Positions 17,465-26,773 are shown, counted from the stretch's first letter. The stretch is DNA of 61,151 bases from Vicinamibacterales bacterium (GCA_937766455.1 CALLXD010000003.1:1-61151); one strand, 5' to 3'. Program-made: numbers and translations. The notes: generated by a model not told the origin, from the sequence alone.

Positions 17465-18582
17465 AGATTCTGTTTGCCGGCATCATCGGCCGCCATCCCT
17501 ACGGCGGGGTCACCTGGTGCTCGTTGATGTACCTGCTCGGGCTGCGGGCCCTCGGTCACGACGTGCTGTATGTCGAGGACACGGGCGAGTGCATCTACGA
17601 CCCGGATCTCGATCAACTCTCCACGGACCCGTCGTATGGCACCCGCTATATCCATGCCGCGCTCTCGCGGTTCGGCCTCGGCGACCGCTGGTGCTTCGTG
17701 AACTACGACGGCACCTACCATGGACTCACCCGAGAGGCCCTGACAGACTTCTGCGCCGACGCGGACCTCTATATCAACCTCTCTGGCGGTTCCTGGTTCT
17801 GGCGCGACGAGTATCGCCGTATTCCGCGGAAGGTCTTCGTCGACTCGGACCCCGTCTTCACCCAGCTCGCCATCGCGAAGGGTGTCGAGTGGTATGTCGA
17901 ATTCTTCAGGGGCTTCGACCATCTGTTCACGTTCGGGGCCAACATCGGGACGCCGGCCTCCGATGTCCCGACCGGCGAGTTCACGTGGCACCACACCTGG
18001 CAGCCGATCGTCATGACCCATTGGCGCGCCGCGACGCCCCCCGACACGGACCGGTTCACCACGGTCATGACCTGGAAGACCGAGAGCTTTACCGACGTCG
18101 ACGGCAACAAGGATCGGGAGTTCGTCAAGTTCATCGACCTTCCCGGACGGACCCCCACCAGGTTCCAACTCGCGGTCAACGGCCCTCGCGCGCTGCTGGC
18201 CGACCACGGCTGGGACCCTGTCGACGCGATGCAGATATCACGGACCCCCTGGGACTACCGCGAGTTCATCCACCGGTCGAAGGCCGAATTCGGCATCGCG
18301 AAGCACGCGTACGTGTCGCGCCGGTCCGGCTGGTTCAGTGATCGTACGGAGTGTTACCTCGCGTCGGGCCGGCCTGCCATCGTCCAGGACACCGGGTGGA
18401 GTGACCATCTGCCCGCCGGTCCGGGCCTGCTCCCGTTCTCAACGCCCGAGGAGGCGATTGAGGGACTGGCTCGTCTCGAGCGCGATTATTCCCTGCACGC
18501 GCGGGCCGCAACAGACATCGCCGACACCTGTTTTTCCGCCGACCGCGTGCTGCCGCCGTTCTTGAAGAAGGCACTCGAATGA
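17461..18582 (+). CDS. glycosyltransferase-like protein (GT-B type, CgeB-like)
   Basis: 373 aa. A Rossmann-like N-terminus ('MKILFAGIIGRHPYGGVTW') and a C-terminal nucleotide-sugar-binding-like region ('SRRSGWFSDRTECYLASGRPAIVQDTGWS' region, 'LPFSTPEEAIEGL') resemble CgeB/GT1-like glycosyltransferases. No signal peptide. It overlaps the ABC gene upstream and the GT4 gene downstream by four bases each, placing it in the same operon. Donor and acceptor unknown. Confidence 0.8.
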   Translation: MKILFAGIIGRHPYGGVTWCSLMYLLGLRALGHDVLYVEDTGECIYDPDLDQLSTDPSYGTRYIHAALSRFGLGDRWCFVNYDGTYHGLTREALTDFCADADLYINLSGGSWFWRDEYRRIPRKVFVDSDPVFTQLAIAKGVEWYVEFFRGFDHLFTFGANIGTPASDVPTGEFTWHHTWQPIVMTHWRAATPPDTDRFTTVMTWKTESFTDVDGNKDREFVKFIDLPGRTPTRFQLAVNGPRALLADHGWDPVDAMQISRTPWDYREFIHRSKAEFGIAKHAYVSRRSGWFSDRTECYLASGRPAIVQDTGWSDHLPAGPGLLPFSTPEEAIEGLARLERDYSLHARAATDIADTCFSADRVLPPFLKKALE

Positions 18583-19619
18583 GCACCCTACGGATCGGTG
18601 TCGTGGCTCCCGTGGCGCAGTCGGTGCCACCGGCCCTGTCCGGATCCGTGGAGACCGTCACGGCCCTGTTGACCAGCGGCCTGGTGACACGCGGACATCA
18701 GGTGACCCTCTTCGCCACGGGGACCTCGACCACGCCCGCCCGATTGGCGTCGACCCTCGAGCGCGGATATCACGACGACACGTCGCTCTGGCCGTGGGAG
18801 CTGTGCGAACTATTCAATCTCGCTGCGGCGGTCGAGCGAGCCGACGACTTTGACATCATCCACTACCAGGCAGAGTACGCCCCGATCGCGCTTCCCTTCT
18901 CCCGCCTGACCTCCGTCCCCGTGCTGCAGACGGTGCATCACGCACCCTCAGTCGAGGAAGTACGGCTCTGGTCCCGCTACCCCGAGGCGCCGTTCGTTGC
19001 CGTGTCCCACGCCCAGGCGAGGCTTCTGGCCGGCTTGCGCGTGGCGGCCACCATTCATCACGCGGTCGACCCCACGCACCTGACGTTCCGGCCGACCCCG
19101 GACGACTACCTGCTGTTCCTGGGACGGTTCACCCCAGGGAAGGGAGTGTTGGAAGCGATCGAGGTGGCCCGTCGGACCGGTCGCCGCCTGCTGCTGGCCG
19201 CGGCCGAAAACGACTACTTCAGAGAGACGGTCGCGCCGCACATCGACGGCCGGCAGATCGTCTACGCGGGTGAGGTCGACCAGGCTCGAAAATCCGCGCT
19301 ACTGGGCGGCGCACGAGCGCTCATCTATCCGGTGCAACAGGCGGAGTCGTTCGGACTCGTCCTGACCGAGGCGATGACCTGCGGAACGCCAGTGGCCGCG
19401 CTCGATCAGGGCGCCGTGTCGGAGCTCGTCGACGACGGGGTGACGGGCCACGTCGACGCCTCGCTCGACGCCCTCATCGCGCGGCTGCCCGATGTCGTGC
19501 AGTTGGATCGACACGCGGTCCGCCGCCGCGCACTGGAACGCTTCGGCGTGGATCGCATGGTCGAGGCGCACATCGCGCTCTACGCGCAGCTGGCGGCCGA
19601 ATCGCTGGGGACGCCGTGA
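18579..19619 (+). CDS. glycosyltransferase family 4
   Basis: 346 aa GT-B enzyme. N-terminus 'RIGVVAPVAQSVPPALSGSVET' with the Gly-rich donor loop, 'GLVTRGHQVTLFATG', 'FDIIHYQAEY', then the C-terminal donor domain with 'LLFLGRFTPGKGVLEAIEVAR' and the EX7E motif in 'ESFGLVLTEAMTCGTPVAA'. Uses a nucleotide-sugar donor. It overlaps both neighbours by four bases. The downstream PIG-L deacetylase hints that it may transfer GlcNAc that is then de-N-acetylated, but this is inference. Confidence 0.92.
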   Translation: MSTLRIGVVAPVAQSVPPALSGSVETVTALLTSGLVTRGHQVTLFATGTSTTPARLASTLERGYHDDTSLWPWELCELFNLAAAVERADDFDIIHYQAEYAPIALPFSRLTSVPVLQTVHHAPSVEEVRLWSRYPEAPFVAVSHAQARLLAGLRVAATIHHAVDPTHLTFRPTPDDYLLFLGRFTPGKGVLEAIEVARRTGRRLLLAAAENDYFRETVAPHIDGRQIVYAGEVDQARKSALLGGARALIYPVQQAESFGLVLTEAMTCGTPVAALDQGAVSELVDDGVTGHVDASLDALIARLPDVVQLDRHAVRRRALERFGVDRMVEAHIALYAQLAAESLGTP

Positions 19620-20458
19620 CCGAGTTCCCGGAGGCAACAGCCGACCGGCCGTCATTGCTGGCCGTCTTCGCGCACCCGGACGATGAGTCGCTGGCGTGCG
19701 GCGGTCTGCTCGCATGGTGCGCGGCGCTGGGCGTCCGCACTTCGCTGCTCTGCCTCACCCATGGTGAGCACGGCGGACACACGGGAGTCTCCTCGTTGGC
19801 GGCGGTCCGCGCCCGGGAGCTCCGCGAGGCCGCCGCCGTCCTGGGTATCAGTGACGTCACCCTGCTCGCTCACCAGGACGGAATGCTGCCCTGGACCGAC
19901 GCCACGCGTCTTGAGAGCGATATTCGGCACGCGGTCGCACGGGCCGACGCTGATGTGGTCATCACGTTCGACGAGGACGGGCTCTACTGGCACCCGGACC
20001 ACGTGGCGGTGCACGAACGAACCACGGCCGCCGTCCTCTCGGGTTCAGGACGTCGGCCGGCGCTGTACTACGTCACCCTGCCAACCGGGTCGATGCGCTC
20101 GGTCGTCGAGCACGCCGCCACCCTGGCCGCCGTCCAGGACCCGACCGGCGCACCGCCGACGCACATCCTGGGCATCGCGGATCCGGACGCCTTCGGGTCG
20201 TGCGCCCCGGCGCCGACCCTGGTCGTCGACACGGGTAACTTCGCGCGTCAAAAACTGTTGGCGCTACACTGTCATCGCAGTCAACTACCGAAGCAGGACG
20301 CGCTGACGCTCGTCACGACCGCGACCGCGCCGCGCTTGCTCGGTATCGAACACTATCGACGTGCCGGAACCGGACCCATGCCCGACACATTCCTGGACCG
20401 TTTGGCGTCCTGCCCAGATCAGCAGACGCCGCCGGACTCGTGGTCGCCGGTCTCCTGA
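19616..20458 (+). CDS. PIG-L / LmbE family N-deacetylase
   Basis: 280 aa zinc hydrolase. Metal motif 'AHPDDE' at 19-24 and a second His motif 'WHPDH' near 122-126, plus 'EDGLYWHPDHVAVHERT'. The family removes N-acetyl groups from GlcNAc-containing conjugates (GlcNAc-PI, mycothiol and bacillithiol precursors). GTG start at 19616 is fixed by the GTGA overlap with the GT4 stop. It is coupled to glycosyltransferases and an exporter, so a hexosamine-containing glycoside is likely. The bacillithiol BshB role is less likely given the neighbours. Confidence 0.9.
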   Translation: MTEFPEATADRPSLLAVFAHPDDESLACGGLLAWCAALGVRTSLLCLTHGEHGGHTGVSSLAAVRARELREAAAVLGISDVTLLAHQDGMLPWTDATRLESDIRHAVARADADVVITFDEDGLYWHPDHVAVHERTTAAVLSGSGRRPALYYVTLPTGSMRSVVEHAATLAAVQDPTGAPPTHILGIADPDAFGSCAPAPTLVVDTGNFARQKLLALHCHRSQLPKQDALTLVTTATAPRLLGIEHYRRAGTGPMPDTFLDRLASCPDQQTPPDSWSPVS

Positions 20459-20484
20459 CCCCCATCTAGCCCATCACCTCACCG

Positions 20485-21738
20485 ATGCACACCGCATGGC
20501 TTGACCACCTCCGGTGTCCCTTCTGCGGCACCCGCCTGGCGCTCGTCGACACCGGGGCCACCGTGGCCGACGACGGCGTGGTGACGGAGGGCGTGCTCGG
20601 ATGCGAGTGCTGCGCATTTCCGATCGTGGCCGGCATCCCGGTCTTGGTCGCCGACGATACGACCCGGGCCGCGATGCATGCCTTGGAGGCTGGACGCGGC
20701 CACGACGCGCTGCTGACCCTACTGGGGCTCGAAGGCGACCGGGCCACACAGTTCTCCGCACTGCAGGCGCGTGAGTCCGCGGCGACGTACCGCGAGGCCC
20801 TGGACATCCTGAGCCCAGACGCCGAGGGACGCTATTTTCTGTACCGTTTCTCGGATCCGACGTTCAGACCCGCCGAAGCGGTCGCTCAGGCCCTTGGGCG
20901 CCAGCATGGACTGGCGGCCGGCCCGATTCTGGATCTCTGCGGCGGATCCGGACACCTCGCGCGCACGCTCGCCGGGCTGGGCCCACCCGACGCGACGTCA
21001 CCGCACACCATCGTCGCGGACCTCCACTTCTGGAAATTGTGGCTGGCGACACGCTTTACCTCACCGACGGCGGACGCCGTCTGCTGCAACGCGGATGCCC
21101 CACTGCCCTTCATCAGCGAGCTGTTCTCCATGGTCGTGCTGATGGACGCGTTCCCGTATATCTGGCACAAACGGCTGTGCGCGGACGAGATGTCGCGCGT
21201 CGCCACACCGGCCGGCGTCCTCCTCTTGCCTCATCTCCACAGCGCACTCGGGGAGAACGTCTCGGCGGGCGACCCGCTCAGTCCTCGCGCGTATCAGGAG
21301 CTGTTCGCGTCGCGTCATCCTCGGCTGTTCAGTGACGCGCGGCTATTCGAGGAACTGGTGGACCAGGACGTCGTCGACCTAGCGGCTGACCTGCCTCCCA
21401 CGGCCATCGGTGATGAACCGTCGCTCACGCTCGTCGCGTCCACGAGCGACGACCTTTTTCGCCGCCAGACCGCGGGGACGCCGCTGGCGCTGACCGGCAC
21501 CCTGACCATCAATCCGCTCTACGCCCTTTCCGTTGAGTCTGAGCGGTCGGTCCTCAGGCTGCGGTTCCCGACGCCGGAATACGCTGCGGAATTCGCGGAC
21601 TGCAGGCGCTATCTGCCGGACGAGGTCACGATTGACGCGGACCTCACGCGTGCACTGGTGCCGGAGCTGTTCGGCGACGACTACGCAGATCTCCGCCGGC
21701 GGCGCGTACTGATAGACGCGCCACCGCGCTATTGTTGA
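20485..21738 (+). CDS. zinc-ribbon (Trm112-like) plus SAM-dependent methyltransferase
   Basis: 417 aa. N-terminal zinc ribbon with CPFC at 11-14 and Cys40/42/43 ('GCECCAFPIV'), a Trm112-like module. It is followed by a class I methyltransferase with SAM motif 'ILDLCGGSGHLART' and an acidic second strand ('IVADLHFWK'). The C-terminal about 120 aa are not recognised. It follows the PIG-L gene by 26 bp in the same orientation, so it may methylate the glycoside made by the locus. Substrate unknown. Confidence 0.82.
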   Translation: MHTAWLDHLRCPFCGTRLALVDTGATVADDGVVTEGVLGCECCAFPIVAGIPVLVADDTTRAAMHALEAGRGHDALLTLLGLEGDRATQFSALQARESAATYREALDILSPDAEGRYFLYRFSDPTFRPAEAVAQALGRQHGLAAGPILDLCGGSGHLARTLAGLGPPDATSPHTIVADLHFWKLWLATRFTSPTADAVCCNADAPLPFISELFSMVVLMDAFPYIWHKRLCADEMSRVATPAGVLLLPHLHSALGENVSAGDPLSPRAYQELFASRHPRLFSDARLFEELVDQDVVDLAADLPPTAIGDEPSLTLVASTSDDLFRRQTAGTPLALTGTLTINPLYALSVESERSVLRLRFPTPEYAAEFADCRRYLPDEVTIDADLTRALVPELFGDDYADLRRRRVLIDAPPRYC

Positions 21739-21784
21739 CCGCAGAGCGTTGGCACCCGAGCAATGGCCCCACGAGACAACACGC

Positions 21785-22702
21785 ATGGACACGACACGCA
21801 TCGGCTTCATCGGGCTCGGGCGCATGGGATCCGCCATGGCGCGAAATCTGGCAGCCGCGGGCGCTCCGCTCACGGTCTTCGATATTCAACCCGACCTGCC
21901 GGACGCGCTAGCGGACCTTGGCGTAGAAAAGGCCGGCACACCCGGAGCGGTCGCTGCGTGCGTCGACCTGCTGTTTCTCTGCGTCCCGTCAGAAATCGAG
22001 TCAGAGATCGTGCTGTTTGGCGAGCACGGCGTAGCCACGGGTGCCACGGCGCCACTGCCCATCGTCGACACGACCACCATGAACCGCGGCGCGGCCATCC
22101 GACTGGCACAACGGGCGGCGGAGGCGGGCCTGTCATACAGCGACTGTCCGGTGTCTGGCAAACCGTTTCGAGCCAAGGACGGTACATTGACCATGATGTT
22201 CGGCGGCTCTGCGGCCGCGTTTGCCGAGGCCAAACCGTACCTCGACGTCATGGGTGAGTTCGTGGTGCATTGTGGCGATTTGGGATCGGGCCAGCTGATG
22301 AAGGCGATCAACAACATCATCTACGACGTCAACATCGCGGCGCTGTGCGAGGTCATGCCGCTGGCCGTCAAGGCGGGCCTGGCGCCAGACACCCTGGCCG
22401 ATGTGCTGACGTCTGGCAGCGCCCGCAGCTTCGCCAGCGAGTATTTCGTGCCGCGTATCTTGGCACGGGAATTCGACGGCGACTTTTCGCTCCGGGCCGC
22501 GTTCAAGGACATTGTGAATGTGCAGGAGGTCGCAGCCGACTTGGACGCATCGCTGCCAGTGGTCGAGGCCATGGTGGACACGTATCAGGCGGCGATAGAC
22601 CGCGGGTTCGGAGACGAGGCGAAGAGCGCCATGATCAAGGTGTATGAGGAACGGCTGGGCCTCACCGTGAGCCTCCCGACATCCTCGGGCGCCACGAAGT
22701 AG
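21785..22702 (+). CDS. NAD(P)-dependent beta-hydroxyacid dehydrogenase family protein
   Basis: 305 aa, 3-hydroxyisobutyrate-dehydrogenase/GLYR superfamily. Rossmann 'GFIGLGRMGSAMARNL' at the N-terminus, substrate loop 'YSDCPVSGKPFRAKDGTLTMMFGG', and catalytic Lys in 'GSGQLMKAINN'. The family oxidises beta-hydroxyacids or reduces semialdehydes and some imines; the exact substrate cannot be told. ATG 21785 is preferred over the upstream ATG at 21749. It is 46 bp downstream of the methyltransferase and may close the operon. Confidence 0.92.
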   Translation: MDTTRIGFIGLGRMGSAMARNLAAAGAPLTVFDIQPDLPDALADLGVEKAGTPGAVAACVDLLFLCVPSEIESEIVLFGEHGVATGATAPLPIVDTTTMNRGAAIRLAQRAAEAGLSYSDCPVSGKPFRAKDGTLTMMFGGSAAAFAEAKPYLDVMGEFVVHCGDLGSGQLMKAINNIIYDVNIAALCEVMPLAVKAGLAPDTLADVLTSGSARSFASEYFVPRILAREFDGDFSLRAAFKDIVNVQEVAADLDASLPVVEAMVDTYQAAIDRGFGDEAKSAMIKVYEERLGLTVSLPTSSGATK

Positions 22703-22822
22703 CCGTGGGACCGGTTCTGTGCTCGTGCGACGTATTTCCCTCGTCTCGCCTTGTTCGGCCGGACCGGCGCCGGTTTCGGTGCAAGGCGGGACTTTCACGA
22801 CGTGCTGCTAGAGGAGACAACA

Positions 22823-23755
22823 ATGCGAAATAGATGGTGGATCGGCGTGATCGCCGTGGCGACGCTGGGGTCAGTGCTTGCCGGACCCGGTCGCGCGCAC
22901 GCGCAGCTCGGCGACACCGCCGCGTTTCTGGCCGACCTCTCGAACCAGTACCGCGTGGTCCCGAATGTGACGTATCACGTGGCCAACAACCACGAGAACA
23001 AGCTCGACCTGTATCTGCCGGCCAACGCCAGCGGCCCGGTACCGGTGCTGATGATGATCCACGGCGGCGGCTGGGTAGCCGGCACCAAGGAGTCGCAGCT
23101 CCTGCGGGCGATGCCGTATCTCGAGATGGGATGGGCCGTCGCCAACGTGACCTATCGGCTGGTCCAGGTGTCGCGGGCGCCGGCCGCGGTCGAGGATTGT
23201 CTGTGTGCGCTCCAGTGGATCGCGCGAAACGCTGAGAACTACAACTTCGACCTCTCGCGCATCGTGACCACCGGGAACTCGGCCGGCGGACACCTCGCGC
23301 TCACGACAGCCATGGTGCCGGCGTCGGCCGGTCTCGGCCGCGAGTGCACCGCGGGCAGCTTCACCGGGCCCCCGACCGTTCCCTCCGTCAAGGTGGCGGC
23401 CATCATCAACTGGTATGGCATCACCGATGTGGCCGACCTGCTGCACGGCGCGAACACCAAAGGCTACGCCGTCCAATGGCTGGGCGGTCTCCCGAATCGT
23501 GAAGCCGTCGCCAGCCAGACATCGCCACTCACCTATGTCCGCCCAGGGCTGCCGCCGGTGCTGACGATCCACGGCGACGCGGACCCCATCGTCCCCTATC
23601 AACAGGGCGTGCGGTTGCATCAGGCGCTGGAGCGCGCAGGTGTCGCCAGCGAGCTGCACACCGTCTCCGGCGGCGGGCACGGCGGCTTCAGCACGCCGCA
23701 GACACTGGCGATCTACATGACGATCCACCAGTTCCTGGAACGCCACGGACTGTGA
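22823..23755 (+). CDS. secreted alpha/beta hydrolase (BD-FAE / carboxylesterase-like)
   Basis: 310 aa with a clear signal peptide ('WWIGVIAVATLGSVLAGPGRAHA'). Oxyanion motif 'HGGGWVAG', nucleophile Ser in 'GNSAGGHLA', Asp in 'HGDADPIVP' and His in 'GGGHGG'. Family members hydrolyse acyl or feruloyl esters. The start is fixed by Shine-Dalgarno AGAGGAG upstream of ATG 22823. It lies 120 bp after the dehydrogenase with its own likely promoter. Confidence 0.9.
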   Translation: MRNRWWIGVIAVATLGSVLAGPGRAHAQLGDTAAFLADLSNQYRVVPNVTYHVANNHENKLDLYLPANASGPVPVLMMIHGGGWVAGTKESQLLRAMPYLEMGWAVANVTYRLVQVSRAPAAVEDCLCALQWIARNAENYNFDLSRIVTTGNSAGGHLALTTAMVPASAGLGRECTAGSFTGPPTVPSVKVAAIINWYGITDVADLLHGANTKGYAVQWLGGLPNREAVASQTSPLTYVRPGLPPVLTIHGDADPIVPYQQGVRLHQALERAGVASELHTVSGGGHGGFSTPQTLAIYMTIHQFLERHGL

Positions 23756-23785
23756 GCCCGGCGGGGGATCGAGCGATCGGCATCC

Positions 23786-24679
23786 TTACTGGATCAGGAG
23801 CCTGGCGGCCACGGGATAGTGGTCCGACGGGTATCGGCCGCCGTCGTTGTGGACGACGGTCTCCGCGCGCTGCACGCTGATGGGCCCGCCCACGAGAATC
23901 CAGTCCACCCGTTCGGCCGGCGCCTCGTCGGGCGGTCCGAACGCGCCGTAGGTCGCGATCGGTCCCAGGCGTTCCTCGGCCTCCGTCCAGGCATCACGCA
24001 ACCCCTCGGAGGTGGCGGCCTGCCAGGTGTCGCTCGCTTCGGCGTTGTTGTTGAAATCGCCCATCACGATCGTGGCGCTGCCCGCCGGCAGCGCGGCAAC
24101 ACGAGCGACGATCAAGTCGGCCGAATCGAGCTGCGTCTGGCCGCGTCGCAAGGTGAAGTGGGTATTGAAGACGTAGATGTCTCGCCCGGTTGCCCGGTGA
24201 TACAACCGGACCCAGGTCACGATCCGGCCGCCGCCGCGACGGCGACCAGCGACCCGCCGCACGGGCGGCGTGTCAGGGGTGCCGGTCAACCAGAAATTCC
24301 CGGACTCGATGGGGCTCAGTTCCGCGTGCCGGTAGAAGATGGGTGTGGCTTCGCTCAGGCCGAGGCCCCCGTTGAGCCCCCGATCAATGCCAATCCACCG
24401 ATAGTCTGGCAGCATCTCGTCCAGATAGTCGATCTGTTCGCTCAACGCCTCCTGCATGCCAATGACATGCGGGGCGGACCGTTCGATGGTCTCCACCAGC
24501 AGGGCTCTACGGTGGGGCCAGGCGTTGTCGCCATCGCGCCCGGCCGCGGTCCTGATATTGAAGGTCATGACGTCGAGTGGCAACGGCGCCCGCGCGGTGG
24601 GCGACACCATCATGGCCACCGCTGCCACCGTCACGACGCCCGCGGAGACGACACGACGACACCCGCCCGGTCCGATCAC
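23786..24679 (-). CDS. endonuclease/exonuclease/phosphatase family protein, exported
   Basis: 297 aa. N-terminal hydrophobic segment ('VVSAGVVTVAAVAMMV') suggests export or anchoring. EEP motifs in order: 'VMTFNIRT', 'IGMQEAL', 'NTHFTLRR', 'VMGDFNNN', 'RVDWILV' and 'SDHYPVAA'. It hydrolyses phosphodiester or phosphomonoester bonds with a divalent metal; DNA, lipid or sugar-phosphate substrates are possible. GTG 24679 is chosen because it overlaps the upstream sulfatase stop (GTGA), so the two genes are coupled. Confidence 0.88.
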   Translation of the reverse strand: MIGPGGCRRVVSAGVVTVAAVAMMVSPTARAPLPLDVMTFNIRTAAGRDGDNAWPHRRALLVETIERSAPHVIGMQEALSEQIDYLDEMLPDYRWIGIDRGLNGGLGLSEATPIFYRHAELSPIESGNFWLTGTPDTPPVRRVAGRRRGGGRIVTWVRLYHRATGRDIYVFNTHFTLRRGQTQLDSADLIVARVAALPAGSATIVMGDFNNNAEASDTWQAATSEGLRDAWTEAEERLGPIATYGAFGPPDEAPAERVDWILVGGPISVQRAETVVHNDGGRYPSDHYPVAARLLIQ

Positions 24680-26319
24680 GGGGCACCTCCATCTCCGAAC
24701 GCGTCCAGTAAGATGGGCAGCAGCGTATCCATTCGAGCGACCGTCTGCTCGCCGGGGTGCAGCGTGTCCGTGAACTGGTGGCGCTCCCGGAGCCGATCCA
24801 ACACCGCCGGCCGGCTGGCAATCACATGCACCGGCACATCCCACGACGCCCCTTCGCCACTGACCAGAGCCGGCGGCTGGTGGTCGCCGACCAGCACCAC
24901 CACGAGATCGCGGTCGGCGCGGAGGCGGAGATAGCCACCAATGTTGCGCAAGGCGTAGTCAAACGCCTCGAGATAGCTCGGTCCCAAGTTGGTCCAGTCG
25001 GGCCAGGTCGACCACGCGTGGTCAAGCGCGTCGGCGTCATACGGGTCTGTCGTCAGCACCCGGTCCCAGTCTGGCTGATACGGCGGGGCCGGCACGAACG
25101 GTGTGTGCGTCGAGATGGTCGTGAAAAAGACGAAGGCCGGCTGGTCCCGCGCGGGCTCGATTTCGAGGGCGTCGACCCGCGCCAAGGCGTATTGATCATT
25201 GATGTCCCACCAACCGAACTGGGGGCCCAGATAGCCGAGCCCGTCATGGTCGTAAATCTGCTCGAATCCGTAGAACGCCCCCTCGGGCCAGGCCACCAGC
25301 ATGCCGGGCATGATGGCCACCGTCCGATAGCCCCCTCGCCCGAACAGCTTGACCATCGTGTCCCGCTCTTGGGCCATGAGCCGTACGTTCGTCGCTGGGT
25401 CTCGGATCTCCGTGCCTGACAGCAGGCTCACGTGCGCAAGCCACGACTCGCCACCGAACGTCGTGGACTCGACAAGCCCAGACGCCACAAAACGCCCTGT
25501 GTCGGCGATGTCCGCGTCGAGTCGCGCCATGGCCGGGACGAGCGGTTCGGCCAAATGAGGGCGCTGCCAGGCGACGGCACCATAGGACTCAAGAAAGATC
25601 ACGAACACATCGGCGCCGCCGAGCCGGGATAGATCGGAGCGTAGGACTGGCGGCGGGCCCAGGTCGCGCACGCCGGCCCCACTCAGTTCGTACGCGAACT
25701 CACCCACCTCGCGAGCGTAGGCGGCCACGACCGGGCTCGCCACGCGGAGACCGGTCGGCAAGCGAGCCCCCACAGCCTGGCTCAGCCCACACACGAGCAC
25801 CATTGCCGCTAGCGCCCCGAGGACCCGCTGGGCCCGATGCCCGCGGGTACCGGCCGCAACCACCTCGAGGGCCCATCTCGATCCGAGATACAACAACGCC
25901 AGCCCGACCGGGACCCCGACGATGATGCCGGCCTTCAGCCATGGATTCGTGACGACCGCGAACATGCCGCTGACGCTGGACACGTGCTGCAGGTCCCAGT
26001 ACAGACTGATGTTTCGACCGTACAGCGAGCTGACGGTCACCTCGGTGTAGCGACCAATGACGAGCAGGACCCACATCGCACCCAGCCACCGGGTCGCGAC
26101 CACCGAGGGCGCGTGCCACCATCGATGGGCGGCCAGCAACGCGAGGACCAACACCGCCGCCTCGACCGAGAGATCGGCGGTCGGGCTGATGCCGAGGGTG
26201 GGCCAGATATTGGAAAACGTCAGAGAGGCGTTGAGCAGTAGGAGCGCCGCCATCAGCGCCGCCGCGCTCACGGCCCCTCGTGGGCGATGCGGTGCTCGTT
26301 CCGTCACGTCGCTAGTCAT
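24676..26319 (-). CDS. LTA-synthase-like sulfatase-fold membrane enzyme
   Basis: 547 aa. Several N-terminal transmembrane helices to about residue 200, then an extracytoplasmic sulfatase-type domain. Motifs: 'VFVIFLESYGA', the probable nucleophile Thr in 'ESTTFGGESWLAHVSLLSG', 'IMPGM', 'ISTHTPF' and 'VVLVGDHQPPA'. Family members transfer phosphoglycerol or phosphoethanolamine to glycans or lipids. In a Gram-negative-type host a glycan or lipid headgroup transferase is plausible. Coupled to the EEP gene by overlap; DoxX lies 16 bp upstream. Confidence 0.85.
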   Translation of the reverse strand: MTSDVTERAPHRPRGAVSAAALMAALLLLNASLTFSNIWPTLGISPTADLSVEAAVLVLALLAAHRWWHAPSVVATRWLGAMWVLLVIGRYTEVTVSSLYGRNISLYWDLQHVSSVSGMFAVVTNPWLKAGIIVGVPVGLALLYLGSRWALEVVAAGTRGHRAQRVLGALAAMVLVCGLSQAVGARLPTGLRVASPVVAAYAREVGEFAYELSGAGVRDLGPPPVLRSDLSRLGGADVFVIFLESYGAVAWQRPHLAEPLVPAMARLDADIADTGRFVASGLVESTTFGGESWLAHVSLLSGTEIRDPATNVRLMAQERDTMVKLFGRGGYRTVAIMPGMLVAWPEGAFYGFEQIYDHDGLGYLGPQFGWWDINDQYALARVDALEIEPARDQPAFVFFTTISTHTPFVPAPPYQPDWDRVLTTDPYDADALDHAWSTWPDWTNLGPSYLEAFDYALRNIGGYLRLRADRDLVVVLVGDHQPPALVSGEGASWDVPVHVIASRPAVLDRLRERHQFTDTLHPGEQTVARMDTLLPILLDAFGDGGAP

Positions 26320-26335
26320 GGCTCATGGCTCGCCG

Positions 26336-26767
26336 CTACCGATGGACGCTGAACGGCAACCGTGCGGGACCGAGGGCCAAGGCGGCGAGGCTACCCACCA
26401 CCGGCGGTCCATAGCCATTCGTCAGGTAGGCCAATTGAAACAGGAGACCCATCGCGAAATGAAAGTTGAGCACCATGAGTAGCGCCACGACAGCGGCCAA
26501 TCTCGTCCGAAAGCCGACCAGTAGGGCGGCGCCGGTCAGACACTCGCCAAGCGGCACCAGCCGGGCAAACAGCGGCGCCCCTGGAATGGCGACAGTGTCG
26601 AGATACCATCCGCTGAGCGCGGGGGCGGACTCGCGCCATCCCCACAATTCGTCAGTGAGCGGACCGGCGTCGACCAACCAACCGACCTTGCTCGACGCCA
26701 TGAGCACCAGGAAACCACCCATCACACACGAAAGCAGACGCAGGCTGCCTGCGGCCGACCGTTGCAT
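26336..26767 (-). CDS. DoxX-family membrane protein
   Basis: 143 aa with four helices. DoxX-like features: 'FLVLMASSKVGWLVD', 'IPLGECLTGAALLVGFRTRLAAV'-type region ('PLGECLTGAALLVGF') and 'NFHFAMGLLFQLAYL'. The molecular role of the family is poorly defined; some act in thiol or quinone redox. First gene of a minus-strand operon with the sulfatase and EEP genes. A TACAAT box lies 6 nt before ATG 26767, with no Shine-Dalgarno. Confidence 0.88.
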   Translation of the reverse strand: MQRSAAGSLRLLSCVMGGFLVLMASSKVGWLVDAGPLTDELWGWRESAPALSGWYLDTVAIPGAPLFARLVPLGECLTGAALLVGFRTRLAAVVALLMVLNFHFAMGLLFQLAYLTNGYGPPVVGSLAALALGPARLPFSVHR

Positions 26768-26773
26768 AGCGTC

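Noticed and set aside
17341-18207. 288-aa minus-strand open frame
   Set aside because: Shadow of the ABC exporter end and glycosyltransferase; no recognisable domain.
18579-20458. GT4 plus PIG-L as BshA/BshB of bacillithiol synthesis
   Set aside because: The enzyme classes match, but the tight operon with an ABC exporter, a GH/GT2 fusion and methyltransferase, and the absence of BshC, favour a glycoside pathway.
22871-23746. 291-aa minus-strand open frame
   Set aside because: Antisense to the BD-FAE esterase with signal peptide and catalytic motifs; no motifs of its own.
23819-24934. 371-aa plus-strand open frame
   Set aside because: It is antisense to the EEP and sulfatase genes, whose motifs are clear; it has no family features and typical GC-rich shadow composition.
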